Source: Bettongia penicillata ogilbyi (lineage: Eukaryota; Chordata; Mammalia; Diprotodontia; Potoroidae). From it: a stretch of DNA of 64,000 bases. Shown here piece by piece: positions 11,150-22,332 of this stretch. The position numbers and the translations under genes are program-made. Numbering within the stretch: position 1 is the first letter of the stretch; the number at the start of each line of letters is the position of its first letter. The stretch lies in NCBI GenBank assembly GCA_023548195.1, contig JAJHZJ010000008.1, positions 6,576,215 to 6,640,214 on the forward strand, read 5' to 3'. The notes under the pieces are model-generated. The model was given only the letters and a program-made list of their open reading frames with translations, did not search any database and had not been told where the DNA came from.

Positions 11150-12175
11150 CCCACAGGTATCATTACCATGTCTATTCAAATGACTACCAGGTCTACACAT
11201 TCAGCACTAGCCTCAGTCTTGACCTTTATTCCCCTACTATCAAATGTCTATTGGCCATTTCAGACAAGATGTCCCATAAACATCTCAAATTCAATATGTC
11301 CAAAACAGAAATTATCTTTCTCCCAAAGTCTAGCATTCCTCCAAATTTTCCCCCTTCTGTTGAGAGCACTACCATCCTTTCAGGAACCCAAGTTCATGTC
11401 TTCAGTGTCTTCCTCAGCTCCCTACTCTCACTCCTCACAACTAAGCAGTTGCCAAATCTTGTCAGTTCTACCTTGGCAATATCTCTAGCTTCCATCCCTT
11501 TCTCTACACTGACATACCTATTGCCAACAACCTCCTAATTAATTTCCTTGCTCCAAGTCTCTCCCATCTTCAAATTATCCTCCACATAGATGCCAAAATG
11601 ACTTTCCTGACATGTAAATCAGGCCATGTCACTCCCCTACTCAATAGACTTCAGTGACTTGCTATTTCCTCTAAGGTCACATATAAACTTATTTGCCTGA
11701 AAATTTAAAGTCCCACACAACTTGGCCCCAAAGTACCTTTCCATCTTTACTAAACATTATTCCTCTTTACGTACAATATAATTCAACCAAATAGGCCTTC
11801 TTGGCATCTTTCATACATAACACTCAATTGCCTCCATCGCTTCAGCGGTTGTCATGCCTTGAAGACAGCCCCCCTTCATCTCTGCCTCTTGAAAGCTTTT
11901 TCTCCTTTTTGGGACCAGCTCAAAGGTCACTTTCTACATGAAGCCTTCCCTGAAGAATCCTCCTCTATAGTTCTTAGGATCCTTGCTCTTATCGTTGCCT
12001 TGCTTTGTGTTTATTTCCTATAAAATCTTAATATTCTTGTGCATATGCGTATTGTCTCCCCCAGTAAAATGTAAATATATTGAGGGCAAAATTTTTTTCA
12101 AGTTTCATTTTTGAATCCCCAGTGTCTAGCACAGTACCCTGCCCATAGTAGGTACTTATTTAATGATTGATATGA
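11150..12175 (+). mobile_element. L2/CR1-type LINE, 3' part
   Basis: The typical L2 3' order is readable: 'tctcaaattcaatatgtcca', 'caaatcttgtcagttctacc', 'tcaggccatgtcactcccct', 'tgaagccttccctgaagaat', and the end 'agtgtctagcacagtaccct' then 'gtaggtacttatttaatg'. The frame 11053-11538 spans part of the non-coding or decayed end and the preceding microsatellite. The element is decayed and inactive. Confidence 0.8.
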
Positions 12176-12199
12176 GAGCTGATCAAAGGATCTAGGAAT

Positions 12200-12410
12200 A
12201 TTTATCCTGGAGACAAAATGGTAAGAACACTGGCTTTGAATTCAGAGGACCTGGATTTAATTTCTCATTCTATCATTTACTACTTGTGTGACCTTGGACA
12301 AGTTATAGAATTTATCTGGCTTCAGTTTTCTCATTTGTAAATTGTAGGGGTTGGACTAGATGACCTACAAGGTCCCTTCCCACTATATGATCCTTTGAGC
12401 CTACAACATA
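12200..12410 (+). repeat. MIR/core-SINE
   Basis: 'agaacactggctttgaattc', 'gtgaccttggacaagttata', 'cttcagttttctcatttgta', then 'ggttggactagatgacctac' and 'aaggtcccttcccact'. Nearly complete. Confidence 0.8.
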
Positions 12411-13489
12411 ACTGTCTTCTAGTATTTGGAACCATGTCATTTGGAAGAGAATTAGATTTGTTGTCGAAGAACCATCAACCAGCCAATGAGGGTACCAGCT
12501 AAAGTATCATCAGTGGGGTGTAGAAAAAGGATTTAATCAGAGACATGATTGAAGAAGAACAGGTAGGGTGAGAGACAAGGACAAGTCCATGGTGACTCCA
12601 ATATATCTGGTCCAAGAGAGTACTAATGACTGAAATGGGGGAGTTGGACCAGAAAGCTTCTAAGTACCCTATTGTTAGAAAATATGAGACCCTTGGAATT
12701 TATGATGCAAAGGTCCCTACAAAGACAATTTATTTTATAACAAGCTCAGCCCATTTGTGATTTGAGAGCCATCCAAATATCCATTTGGCAACTGGTTAAG
12801 GGGTGGATGAGTAGGAATTATCCTTCCATTTTTCCATTATCCTTCACAAACCGATTTGGAAGAGTCTCGTGATGTAGGTATAGTTTGACCTGTGCTGACT
12901 AAAGCCAAATGGTATGAGTTTAGCACAGTGTCTGTACATTATAAGCCCTTAATAAACGCCTGTTGACTTGACTGATAAGAAGAACCAGGGGCCTAAGAAA
13001 CGGACCATTTCAATTCATGCCCTCGTACTGAAGTCCCTGCCCAGTATCACTTGCGTGGCCACGCTCTCTACAAAGCCAAAGGGAGCTTCTCATTACTAAG
13101 TGTGAACAGGACCCAGACAGTCATCTGACTCTCTTGATTTCTGGCATCTGGAAAGACACAAGGAAGCATTTAATTCTGGCATCTTAGACAAACATCTGCA
13201 CTGTCATTCTGGCAAAGTAATACCCAGAGAAGGAGAAGGGCCCCACCCTGCTTCTCTCTTATCCAGGGGCCCTGGAAAGAACTCTCTTCTCTGATGTCAC
13301 CCGCCATGGAGAAGAACACAGAATACTTTTCCCAGCTGGTAATGAAAGGCATCTTTAGGCTGCTCACTGGTTTCAAACAAAGCCATTTAAAATTCATTTT
13401 GTTAGTGATGTCTCTAAGGGATTTTCAAGTCTCTTTTACACTCAGGAAGGGGGAGTAGAGATCTGTCCACTTGATCCTTCCTCTTTCTG
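12411..13489. other. Mixed old repeat scraps and unassigned sequence
   Basis: 12470-12680 resembles a diffuse old interspersed repeat that has cousins near 17420-17570, 26990-27170 and 34400-34690. 12905-12978 is an L2-type tail ('agcacagtgtctgtacatta', then 'aataaacgcctgttgac'). The frame at 13170-13397 (minus) has no recognisable domain. Confidence 0.5.
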
Positions 13490-13890
13490 GTTTTATTATT
13501 TGAAAAATGCAACTGATTCAGAAGGACATTTTCTAAAACATTGTCCTCTATTGCTTTCCATTATCAGTCTGTTTATTCTTTTTTTCCCCCATAAACACAA
13601 TTTACCAAGACAAAAATAAACCCAACTCCAATGCACAACTACATTACTTTCTCGATTACTATGCTGGGCTCTCTTCAGTCATTCCAAAAGATAAAGTTGA
13701 TTAAACATGTATATCACTTATTCATGACTAGCCTTCATAACAAACAGCTGAGTCATCATTGATAACAACCTCATAATGCAGAAACCTCTGGTTTGCTGCA
13801 GAGCTGTGACCAAGCAGCTGAGGGGATACCAGGAGAGCATTGCGTCGCAAGAGACAAAGGCGGGATGATGTGACCCACTGTTATACTTGG
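13490..13890. promoter_or_regulatory. Candidate conserved noncoding element (weak)
   Basis: No repeat recognised. It includes 'gctgagtcatcattgataac', which holds an AP-1/MAF-like TGAGTCA core, followed by 'gaaacctctggtttgctgca' and 'caagcagctgagg'. Such motif clustering in repeat-free DNA suggests, but does not show, an enhancer. Confidence 0.25.
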
Positions 13891-13899
13891 AGGGTCCAT

Positions 13900-14350
13900 C
13901 CATTGACAGCACATGGTACAATGGAAAGAGCACTGAGTTTGGATTCAAGTTTTGCCCTTGACACTTTGCTCCTAATGACTCATGAGGGGCAGTTATCAGA
14001 TTTTCAGCATGGGCATTTCCACATTGGAAACTGGAAAATTCTAAAAGCATATAATGATTTTTAGAGTGCCACTTGTTAAATATCTAGCAACATACTCCTG
14101 TGTGTGTGTGTATGTATATATGTATACATACATATATATGCATGTATGTATGTATATACATATATTTGCATATATTTATAGACATATACACACATATACT
14201 TGTCCCCTTTTGGAGTGTTAGAGCAGGGATGATTTCCCTAGGATATGGTTCATAATAAGTGCTTAATAAACATGTGTTGATTGACAGATTGGGGCCATTT
14301 TCTGGCCTCAGTTTTCTCTTCTGTAAATTGAAGGTTGAATTAGATAACCT
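13900..14350 (+). repeat. MIR/core-SINE remnants around a TG/TA microsatellite
   Basis: Left part 'gtacaatggaaagagcactg' at 13916. Right part 'ctggcctcagttttctcttc' then 'ttgaattagataacctctga' at 14300-14345. Between them is an unrelated L2-type tail near 14215-14285 and the simple repeat at 14100-14200. Confidence 0.6.
14100..14200. repeat. TG/TA alternating simple repeat
   Basis: 'tgtgtgtgtgtatgtatata' and similar alternating units with interruptions. Confidence 0.9.
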
Positions 14351-14374
14351 CTGATGATTTTATGGGCTTTGTAA

Positions 14375-14500
14375 GTATAATATATTTATATAAAATATAT
14401 AATGTAAAATTTTATAAATTTTTATTTTAATTATTTTATAAATAAATCTTTATAAATTTAATGATGTATAGCTTTAAATCTATGATTTCATTTAATTTTT
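14375..14500. repeat. AT-rich low-complexity tract
   Basis: Almost only A and T (TATAAA/TTTAAA-type words), with no coding potential. Confidence 0.85.
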
Positions 14501-14724
14501 AAAAAGAGGCCAATTCTGAATGCCTAAAACAGAGCTTGAGAGAATGAGAGTCAGGAGTCAGTACAAAAAAGGAAAAATATAGGAGAATCAGGACATGAGC
14601 TCCTGCAGTGGTGATAAGCCAGATTTGCAGACCCAGAGTCCTGGAGTCTGGGAGTAATTCCTTTTATGAGCATGCTCACTACTCCCTCTGCTTTATGGGG
14701 ACTAGATACTCCTTGCATCCTTGG

Positions 14725-14975
14725 GGGCTGTGGGTTTAGGAAACTTGGGTTCAAATCTCCACTTTGAAATTAGCCATGAACCCATGGGCAGATCACTCTC
14801 TGAGCTTTAGCTATAGTGAAGCACAAAGGAAAGAACATAGGATTTGGAGTTCAAATCCTGGTTCTACCACTAAAATGTGATTGAACAAGTCACCTGTTCA
14901 TCTAAAAAATGAGAGAATGGAGCAACATGGTCTCTAAAGTCCCTTCCCACTCTTATCCAATGATCTATAAGATGG
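14725..14975 (+). repeat. Two overlapping MIR/core-SINE fragments
   Basis: 'gggttcaaatctccactttg' with 'ccatgggcagatcactctct', then a second copy: 'ggatttggagttcaaatcct', 'acaagtcacctgttcatcta', 'ctaaagtcccttcccactct'. 14501-14724 shows nothing I recognise. Confidence 0.7.
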
Positions 14976-15074
14976 GACTAATCAGATTTATAATACCATG
15001 ACTTGGATGAGTGTCATGGCCCTAGATCTAGAATGATGACTCTTTCTTAGTGTTCTTCTTATCTGTCCCCTTGC

Positions 15075-15410
15075 CCTCCCATTTTATAGATGAAGAAGCT
15101 GAAAACCAGATACGATAAATGGTTTCCTCCAAATCACACAGAACAAATGTTCAAAGCTGTAATGGGAACCTATGTCTCACAATTCTAATCTCAATACCCT
15201 TCCACTTCAAGCACACTATCTTAAATAAGAGAATCTACACAAAACATTTCACAAATCTTGAAATGCAATATAAAGGCTTGCTATTATGGTGATTATTCCA
15301 ACTACGTATATGAGATTATACTTTGATTGAAGGCAGTAGCTGGTTTACTTCTGTCTCTGTATCATACATCTGACATGTAATAAGAGCTTAAAATTGCTTG
15401 TTGAATTGAA
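15075..15410. repeat. MIR fragments and an L2-type tail
   Basis: 15075-15205 is a minus-strand MIR core ('ccattttatagatgaagaag', 'tgggaacctatgtctcac'). 15225-15295 resembles a plus-strand MIR 3' part. 15330-15400 ends like L2 ('gtaataagagcttaaaattg'). Confidence 0.55.
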
Positions 15411-16439
15411 TTGAAATGAATGTTTTTCCAATTTCAAGGGGCTCTCACAACAGAAAAATAGTCTTATTTCTAGCTAAATACTTGTCTAGAAAGTGGTAGA
15501 GTAGCTTATGACATGGTTCTGCCACTGTTTAGATTCACAGATATCTGCTATTTAGTTTCCCCCAAATTTCTCTGAGTCTGGGGGCAAAATTCTCAAAGTC
15601 ATCCAGCAGGAGGTCAATTGCATTATCAATAATGACACCCTTTGGAAGACCTTCCCTGCTAAGTGGGAAATTGCCAGGGCAATTCTGGCTTGGCCATTGG
15701 TTAACTAGGTGTGCATGTGTGGGTGGGGGGGGCTGGTGAGTGGAGGGTCAGAGTTGTAGCCACAATTGAATCTGGTCCAGGAACCCAGCCAGCTCTCCCA
15801 AATTAGCAAGAAAATTCTTCTGGCAGTCAGAGTCTGCCTATAAGAGTCTATCAGTGCACCAGAGATGAGAGGCTGGTGACTTTCATCAAGAGATTATGCC
15901 ATGTAGGGAAGAGCTGTGACTGAGAACTGTAGCACCCCCTGAGAGGAATCCCATTCCATGCCTTCCTTCTACCAACTACCCTGTAAATGGCATTTGGGGG
16001 ACTGTAGTCTTTAGGAGTACGTAAACATTGGTCATCTTATGATGTCTGCAGTTCAAGTGAGGAAGTTGGCATCCTGGAGGCTGAGTCATACCTGAAGATC
16101 TGTCCAGAGGGTGTGCACAGGGGGAGGGGATGCTGAGTCAGTATGGAATATTCAGAGAATGAGAAGCCTAGAGTCAGAGCACGAAGAAATTAACACTAGC
16201 AAGAATCAGGACTTGGGCTCACTCAATCACTGGGAGATTTGCAGGTCCCAAGTTTGCTGGTCTGGATAAAGTGTTTATATACAAGCCCTGCCCCATCTGT
16301 TGGTACCTCCCATCATCCTTATCACTTGTACCAGCTGTGAAGCCTATACATAATTTCACCATGTGTGAGTAAAGACACAATATACAACAGTCTTGATAAA
16401 TCTCCTTTAAAGTATGATGGAGAGTCATTGAATGAAAAA
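15411..16439. other. Repeat-poor stretch, no gene
   Basis: Unassigned sequence with a short G-run (15720-15732). No domain in the frame 16219-16428 (minus). Confidence 0.45.
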
Positions 16440-17115
16440 TTAAAAAAATACTTTGTTAATCAACAAGTATTTATAAAGTGCCTACCTACCTAGGGCTAGG
16501 TTGGGCTTTACTGGCTATATTTCCTTCTCAAAGACCAAGTCTTAAATCCAATTCACTCTGGATCTCATTGATTGGACAATAATAGGTCCCTGCCTTGCCC
16601 AAGCAACACTTAATGGTTATTTTTTGGATCCTCCAGGCTCAATATAAATATGAATGGAAATAGTAACAGTTTCTCTTTCAGCCAGCAACCCTGAAGTTTT
16701 GATTTTTTTATTATTATTTTTAAAAGAGGCCATTCCTCGACTCACTTTTAAAAGAGGCCTCTACACTGATTGGGCCTGGACTAACTCAAAGTGCGAACTT
16801 GAAAAGACAGCTTAAAAAGATCAAGGTCTCCCATTGCATCCTGGGACCATCTCCAGCCATCCTGATTGATATCTGGCCTCTGGACCTAGATGACTCTGGA
16901 GGAGAAAGTGAAGCTGGTGACCTTGCAGAGCCCTCCCTCACTTAAATCCAATTCACTTGCAAGTCATGTCATCATCTCCCTGATGTCATGGTCCTCTTGG
17001 AGAATGAAGGACAAACCATGAATCACACTATAACCTATGTGTAGGCATTGTGATAGGTGCTGAGGATACAGGAAGAAAAATGAAACGTTCTCAGCCCTCA
17101 AGGAGCACATGCTGC
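16440..17115 (+). repeat. Ancient interspersed repeat split by an RTE-type insertion
   Basis: The left part ends 'caagtatttataaagtgcct' at about 16485. The right part resumes 'aggcattgtgataggtgctg' and 'caaggagcacatgctgcagc' at about 17040-17115. Without the insert these join as one element of the same family as 2586-2850. Confidence 0.65.
16550..17030 (+). mobile_element. RTE-type LINE 3' end or RTE-derived SINE
   Basis: Ends with 'ccctccctcacttaaatcca', 'cacttgcaagtcatgtcatc', 'gtcctcttggagaatgaagg' and 'acaaacc', the 3' signature also present inverted at 20090-20445, 27172-27600 and 45520-45957. A copy of only the last 50 bases is at 20845-20895. Confidence 0.65.
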
Positions 17116-17375
17116 AGCCAGTGGGGACAATATGCATTTTTTGTTCAGTTGTTTTCAGTTGTGTCTGACTCTTGGTGACCCTTTGTGTGGTTTTCTTGGC
17201 AGTGGTTTGCCATTTTCTTCTCTAGCACATTTTACAGATGGAGAAACTGAAGCAAACCAAGTAAAGTGACTTGACCAGGGCCACATAGTTAGTGTTTGAG
17301 GCTAAAATTGAACTCAGGAAGATGAGTCTTCCTGACTCCAGGCCTGACATTTTATCCACTGTGTCCCCTAGGTAC
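17115..17375 (-). mobile_element. MAR1-type SINE, full length
   Basis: The minus strand reads 'cctaggggacacagtggata', 'ggaagactcatcttcctgag', 'agtttctccatctgtaaaat', 'ggcaaaccactgccaagaaa', and the terminal 'agtcagacacaactgaaaac'. Complete from the tRNA-like head to the 3' end. Confidence 0.85.
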
Positions 17376-18000
17376 TTTATTATTATAATTTTACAGTTAT
17401 AGAAAAAATGAGTACAATTTTTTTCGGGGGGAAGGGACTAACAGTGGAAAAAGGAAAGAGAGTCAAGAAAGATCTGATGTAGGAAGTAATGCCTGAGATA
17501 AGGTTTGAAGGAAACTAGAGTTTCTAAGAGGCAGAGATGAGGAGACATGCTATTAGGAGATGCACAAAGACATTATTTATCTATAATATATTTATGACTA
17601 CATAATCTCATTATTATATACAAATGTTTCACTAAGAATTTTCTGGAACATGATATTGGTAACCTTAATGTCTCTGAAGTAAAATGTTCAAAAGGTATGC
17701 TTTGGTTGACTTTAATCATTGTTTAGCTCTCATAATGAGCATTTTTAGGGAGCCACTCAATGTTACGTCCATGGTCTTGTTGGCATAGATAGTCTCTTCA
17801 ATATAAACTATCACTTTTCCATACTTTAGCAGATGGTTTCATAAGTTGCCATGATTAAAACCAAAACAAAACCAAACAAAAATCTTCATACATGGACACC
17901 AGTGTTTTGGTGACAAATCTTTCCTTATTTTGTTCGATTGCTTTTCAGGCAACCACTGTATTGCTACAACACCTTTCCAATGTGCTAAGACCTTCCAGAA
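17376..18000. other. Old repeat scrap, then unassigned sequence
   Basis: 17420-17570 resembles the diffuse old repeat noted at 12470. The rest, including 'aaaaccaaaacaaaaccaaa' near 17855, is not assigned. Confidence 0.4.
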
Positions 18001-18160
18001 CTTCATAGGATCCAGAGGGAAGAATTTCATAGGATCTGGAGGGAATATCAGTGGTCATCTAAATCAATCCTGTAATTTTACAGGTGAGGAAACTGAGGCC
18101 CAGACAGGTTAAGTCAGTCAGTAACATCACAAGCAGAATTCCAGAATCAGTGATCTTCCT
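18000..18160 (+). repeat. MIR-like fragment with short internal duplication
   Basis: The core 'acaggtgaggaaactgaggc' at 18081-18100 is preceded by two near-identical units, 'ttcataggatccagagggaa' at 18003 and 'ttcataggatctggagggaa' at 18027. Confidence 0.6.
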
Positions 18161-18939
18161 CCTATACAGGGCAGTCTCAAAAGATCCAGGTTTATCTCCA
18201 TGCCACAATGATATTGCAAAAGAAAGACATACACCCCAGAAAAGTCAACCTTGAAGGAACCATTATGAGACCATCTCTCCAGAAGACAAATTGGCAACCC
18301 GCAGAAATCCACAGGCAGGGTGGTATGGGAGAGGGTCATTATTTCATGAGAATCTGAGTTATTTATTCTCCTAGAAATGTGAAGAGCTTCTGGATATTTT
18401 TATCTGCCAGGGCTTGGATTTCCCGACTGAGGAGGACAGACAGCCTATTATATTGTATTCTTATCCTGCTGGAGAGCATAACCTTCTGTAACCCGAACTA
18501 GCATCAGGGAGACAAATGTTTATACAAAATAGATTTGCTTTAGTTCACCTTTAAACCCAACACAGAATTGAGGATTAAAGTTCCTACCTGCCTCATGGAG
18601 CTGTTTTTAAGGAAATTGTTTTGTCAACAGCAAAGAGCTATAGAGTAGTGAGCTATTATGGCAGCTTGGAAGGAGCTGAACGCAGCCCAGGCTGATTTAC
18701 AAGATACATTCTATGTGACCCAAAAGCTAACAGGAAGTGGGCAGATAGCCATCAGGAGCCCAGGTGTACCTTTGCTGGTGGAGGACCAGGTGTGTCTGAA
18801 TGCCTGGAACCCAGACCAAGATTCCTGACTAGAAGCTACTGTATCAAGAAAATAGGGCTTTCTTCTCTGTTCAACTAGTGATGGGGGAGAGAAACAAAGG
18901 AGAGAGAGAGGAACCAAGGGGAAGAGGAACAAGGGAGGA
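18161..18939. other. Repeat-poor stretch, no gene
   Basis: No repeat recognised. About 18340-18700 is compositionally even and could be constrained noncoding DNA, but I cannot test that. Frames at 18127-18339 and 18711-18959 (minus) have no recognisable domain. Confidence 0.4.
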
Positions 18940-19170
18940 GATCTAATGATAGTTAGCATTTATATAGAAATTTAAAGAATACAAAGTGTCATATGTTGTC
19001 TCATTTAATTCTCACAACAACCCTGAGAGAGAAGTACTATTAGTATACCCATTCGGAGGATGAGGAAACTGAGGCAGATAGAAGTGAAGTGACTTACCCA
19101 TATTCACAGCCAGAATGTATGAAGCAAGATTTGAAGCTTGATAAGCTTTCTTCTACCAATGCTATTAACC
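18940..19170 (-). repeat. MIR/core-SINE
   Basis: 'atgatagttagcatttatat', 'ctcatttaattctcacaaca', 'ggatgaggaaactgaggcag' and 'caagatttgaagcttgataa' are in minus-strand order. Confidence 0.8.
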
Positions 19171-19379
19171 CTATCCCTAATTCTTCTCAGTTCTTTTCTG
19201 AGTAGCATATAGACCACCAGGTTTAATTCATTATTTATTCCAATGCCTATGGATGCCTCAGCAAAGACTTCCACTTTCTGAGAAATTACCTACTTATATC
19301 AGCCTTCATACCTGAGGGAATCTGGGACTTGAGAGAAGGAGCAGAATTCCCTCCCTCTGTCTTCCTAACTATAAGTCCG

Positions 19380-19735
19380 AATCTGAGCAGTCACTGTTAA
19401 GAATAGGTGTCATTCTAGTTTTCTCTGGTTCTCTCCTTGCTCCCTCTTCCTATCTCCTTCCACTGCCTTCCTTGAAATCCCAACTACAGGAAGCCTTTTC
19501 CAACCCCTCTTAATTTTAATGCTTACCCTCAGTTAATTATTTCTTATTTATCCTGTACATAAATTGTTTGTATCAATGATTGGTTTTTGTCATTGTCTCC
19601 CCCATTAGACTGTGAGGGCAGGTGGGGTTTGGCCTCTTTTTGTATCCCTAGGATGACTCTCTTAACAAGTACAACGCCTCCCATATAGTAGGAGCGTAAT
19701 AAGTGGTTACTGATGGATTGATTGGTCACATATCA
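19380..19735 (+). mobile_element. L2-type LINE 3' end
   Basis: 'aggaagccttttccaacccc', 'tgcttaccctcagttaatta', 'ttatttatcctgtacataaa', 'gtctcccccattagactgtg' and the end 'gtaataagtggttactgatg' follow the L2 3' order. Confidence 0.85.
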
Positions 19736-20089
19736 CACTGAACTCATGCATACCTTCACAAAAGTATTGATGAACAAGGCTTTAGTTTATTTCCTTATCT
19801 TCAACTAATGCATTCCTCTGATATTTCTGTAACATGGAGGTCCTGAAAGGTGGCATGCTGAAAACAAATGTAAACTCTGCATATGGTCTATAAAACTGAA
19901 AAGGCTTCAAGTATGGTCCTATTGACAGATCATATCAAGCCTAAGTTCAAATCATGTCATCACTAAAGGTTTGAGTATTGGTGATAATTTATTTTTGGAT
20001 ATACAACTCAAGACAACCATACACTAAAGCATGGAGGGATGGTGGGCTGTGTTAGTGGAGGATCTGCCCCACAACCAGAGATCCTTGAA
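19736..20089. other. No gene or repeat recognised
   Basis: Unassigned sequence. Confidence 0.4.
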
Positions 20090-20445
20090 GTATTGAATGG
20101 TTATTTCCTCATGTGCATGGTTTGTCCTTTGTTCTCAGAGAAGATCATGTGCATGGTTTGTCCTTTGTTCTCAGAGAAGATCATGACAGAGATGATGACA
20201 TGACTTGCAGTTGATTTTGATTTAAGTGAGGGAGGGTTGTGCAAGGTCACCAGCCTCACTTTCTTCTCCAGAGCCATCTGGGTCCAGTGGCCAGGTACCG
20301 ATCAGGACAGGACCAAATCCATTTGGGTATCAGGCCCTAGAAGTATATTTTTCCTTGTCCAGCTCTGTGCCCAGCATCCTTGGATCCTGGCCCCTGGTTG
20401 AACAGCTTTGTACTGAGGCCAGAATTGGTAAATGAATGAAATTCC
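20090..20445 (-). mobile_element. RTE-type LINE 3' end, with a 36-bp tandem duplication
   Basis: Inverted RTE-type words: 'tttgtcctttgttctcagag', 'atgacatgacttgcagttga', 'gtcaccagcctcactttctt' and 'ccatctgggtccagtggcca'. Its 3' terminal 36 bp are duplicated (20111-20146 and 20147-20182). Confidence 0.65.
20111..20182. repeat. Perfect 36-bp direct tandem duplication
   Basis: The unit starts 'atgtgcatggtttgtccttt' and ends 'agagaagatc'; the two copies are identical by eye. Identity implies a recent event or an assembly slip. Confidence 0.95.
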
Positions 20446-20589
20446 CAAGTAAACTTTAGCTTAAGAACCACCACCACAACAATATCTTAGAATGAGGGAC
20501 ACAACAACGTTTTTTAATGTTTGACAGTTATATGAATGGATCTGAATTTATTTTAAATCTGGTGACTGGAAGGATCTTTGTAAGTTCAT

Positions 20590-20745
20590 GGAATAGCTGA
20601 CTTTGAGAGCTGGAAGGAGCCTATCTCTTCTAAATTCTCTCTATAACACAGGTCCTCTAGCTTCTGTCTGAATACCTCCAAGGAGAGGAAACCCACCACT
20701 TTCTGAGGCAGCTCAAGTTGGTTTATTTTCAACTATGTTTCAGTC
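20590..20745 (+). repeat. Old interspersed repeat fragment
   Basis: 'tgagagctggaaggagccta' followed by 'tcctctagcttctgtctgaa' and 'aggagaggaaacccaccact', an arrangement found in old mammalian repeats of uncertain family. Confidence 0.45.
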
Positions 20746-20844
20746 TGCTTTCAAGCACACCCAAGTTTCCAGTTTGCCTATGACTATGGACTTTTTCTGT
20801 GATTTCATTCATCTAGGCCTAGGATAAAGGTGAATAAAGAATGA

Positions 20845-20895
20845 AGAGCAGGTCCTCTTGGAGAACGCAGGACAAACCCCACAAATCATAACCAT
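20845..20895 (+). repeat. RTE-type 3' terminus, 50 bp
   Basis: 'caggtcctcttggagaacgc' then 'aggacaaaccccacaaatca', the same terminal words as at 17000-17030. Confidence 0.55.
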
Positions 20896-20940
20896 GACAC
20901 TAACTTCTATGACATGTATACAGGTAAGTAAATTACAAGA

Positions 20941-20941
20941 T

Positions 20942-20989
<48 letters not shown>
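20941..20989. repeat. (TG)n microsatellite
   Basis: About 20 TG units, with one TA interruption near the start. Confidence 0.95.
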
Positions 20990-21352
20990 TGGAGAATGAG
21001 ACATGGGCAAAGTGCTCTACGAAAACTTGAAGAGAAAGTGATCTTTTGCAGCAGGAGGAAAGGAGCATCTTGAAGAAGCCAGAGGAAGAGGTCTTTAATC
21101 TAGCTAAGCTCTATTGCTGCAAAGGGACACTAAAAAAAAAAAAGAAAATCACTGACGCATAGAATTACAGAAGCTCAAAACATACACCACCAAATCTGAA
21201 AGAAACAAAACCATTATAATTAACCAGAGCATTCAGGGTTCCCAAGAGTCCACGCACAAAATCTCTTTTGCTTCTTTCCTTACTGAATATAAACTATTAG
21301 ACAGGCAAACGGTTATTCTATTTTTAATGTTGGTTTTGTTGAACTTCTACAC
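20990..21352. other. No gene or repeat recognised
   Basis: Includes a short A-run at 21131-21142. Otherwise unassigned. Confidence 0.4.
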
Positions 21353-21418
21353 CAGGGGTGGAGAACCTGTGGCCTCAAGACCACATGAAGCAGGTAGGCT
21401 ACAGGTTCTCCACTCCTG
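21353..21418. mobile_element. Foldback MITE, internally deleted copy
   Basis: Left end 'caggggtggagaacctgtgg' and right end 'ctacaggttctccactcctg' are imperfect inverted repeats that fold almost end to end. Related, longer copies lie at 37509-37712 and 39414-39557. Confidence 0.7.
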
Positions 21419-21439
21419 CTCTAGGCAGTTAATAAAAAA

Positions 21440-21705
21440 ATAATAATACATTTACATAACACTTACTTTATACCAGGCACTGTGCTAAACACTGTAAATA
21501 TTATCTTACCTGACCCTCACAACAACCCTAGGAGGGAGATGCTGTAATTATCCCCATTTTCCAGTTGAGGAAACTGAGGCAAACAGTATAAGTGACATAC
21601 CTAGGGTTACATAGTTGGTAAGTATCTGAGGTCAAATTTGAACTCAGATTTTCCTGACTTCAGGCCCACCTGGCTCTATCTACTTGCACTCCCTAGCTGC
21701 CCAAA
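21440..21705 (-). repeat. MIR/core-SINE, near full length
   Basis: Starts with an 'aataataatacatttacata' tail, then 'caggcactgtgctaaacact', 'ctgaccctcacaacaaccct', 'gttgaggaaactgaggcaaa', 'ttgaactcagattttcctga' and the head side 'cactccctagctgcc'. Confidence 0.8.
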
Positions 21706-21909
21706 TGGATGCTGGCACAGACGGACTTTCTTATAAAAGTAATACTATTTGACATAGCCTTTGGAAAAGGAGTCAAACAATTTGCAATTGATTTTCTTCG
21801 GATAAAAAGTCTGATGGAGGAACTTTCAGCATGCTGTCAGTTGGAAAATTTGGGAATAATGATCAATGAACATGCTAACAAGAAATCTTTTTGGTTTGCT
21901 TTTTAAAGG

Positions 21910-22065
21910 GAGGCACCATGTTGTAGGGGGCATAAAATGAGAAGACTTGTGTTCAAATCCTGACTTCTGTACTTCTGGCCACATGCTTGGCAAGTGCCTA
22001 GCAAAGTACTTTGACTGGTGTTTGACGCCTAGTACGTACAAAGATGGGATTGGGCTTAATGATGC
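21910..22065 (+). repeat. SINE fragment
   Basis: 'aggcaccatgttgtaggggg' then 'agacttgtgttcaaatcctg'. Only the 5' half is recognisable. 21706-21909 is unassigned. Confidence 0.5.
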
Positions 22066-22099
22066 TTCAGGTTTCTCAAAGATCTAAAGGTCTATGTTG

Positions 22100-22332
22100 T
22101 TTTCTGGCTGAACCCCATTTGGGGTTTTTTTCTCAAAGATGTTGGAGTGGTTTGCCATTTCTTTCTCCAGCTCACTTTTACAGATGAGGAAACTGAGGCA
22201 AATGGGGATAAGCGATTTGCCCAGGCTCACATAGCTAGTAAGTGTCTGAAGCCAGATTTGGATTCAGGAAGATAAGTTCTTCTGACTCCAGACCTGGCTT
22301 TCTATCTACTGTACCACCTAGCTGCCTACCTA
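22100..22332 (-). mobile_element. MAR1-type SINE
   Basis: Minus-strand reading gives 'aggcagctaggtggtacagt' head, 'agtcagaagaacttatcttc', 'cctcagtttcctcatctgta', 'aaatggcaaaccactccaac' and 'aaaccccaaatggggttcag'. 3' end slightly short. Confidence 0.85.

Noticed and set aside
11053..11538. 161-codon frame on plus
   Set aside because: Starts in an ATCC microsatellite and runs into an L2 3' region. Not a gene.
16550..17030. Possible tRNA-derived gene or ncRNA
   Set aside because: The same words recur inverted at three other places, so it is a dispersed RTE-type repeat.
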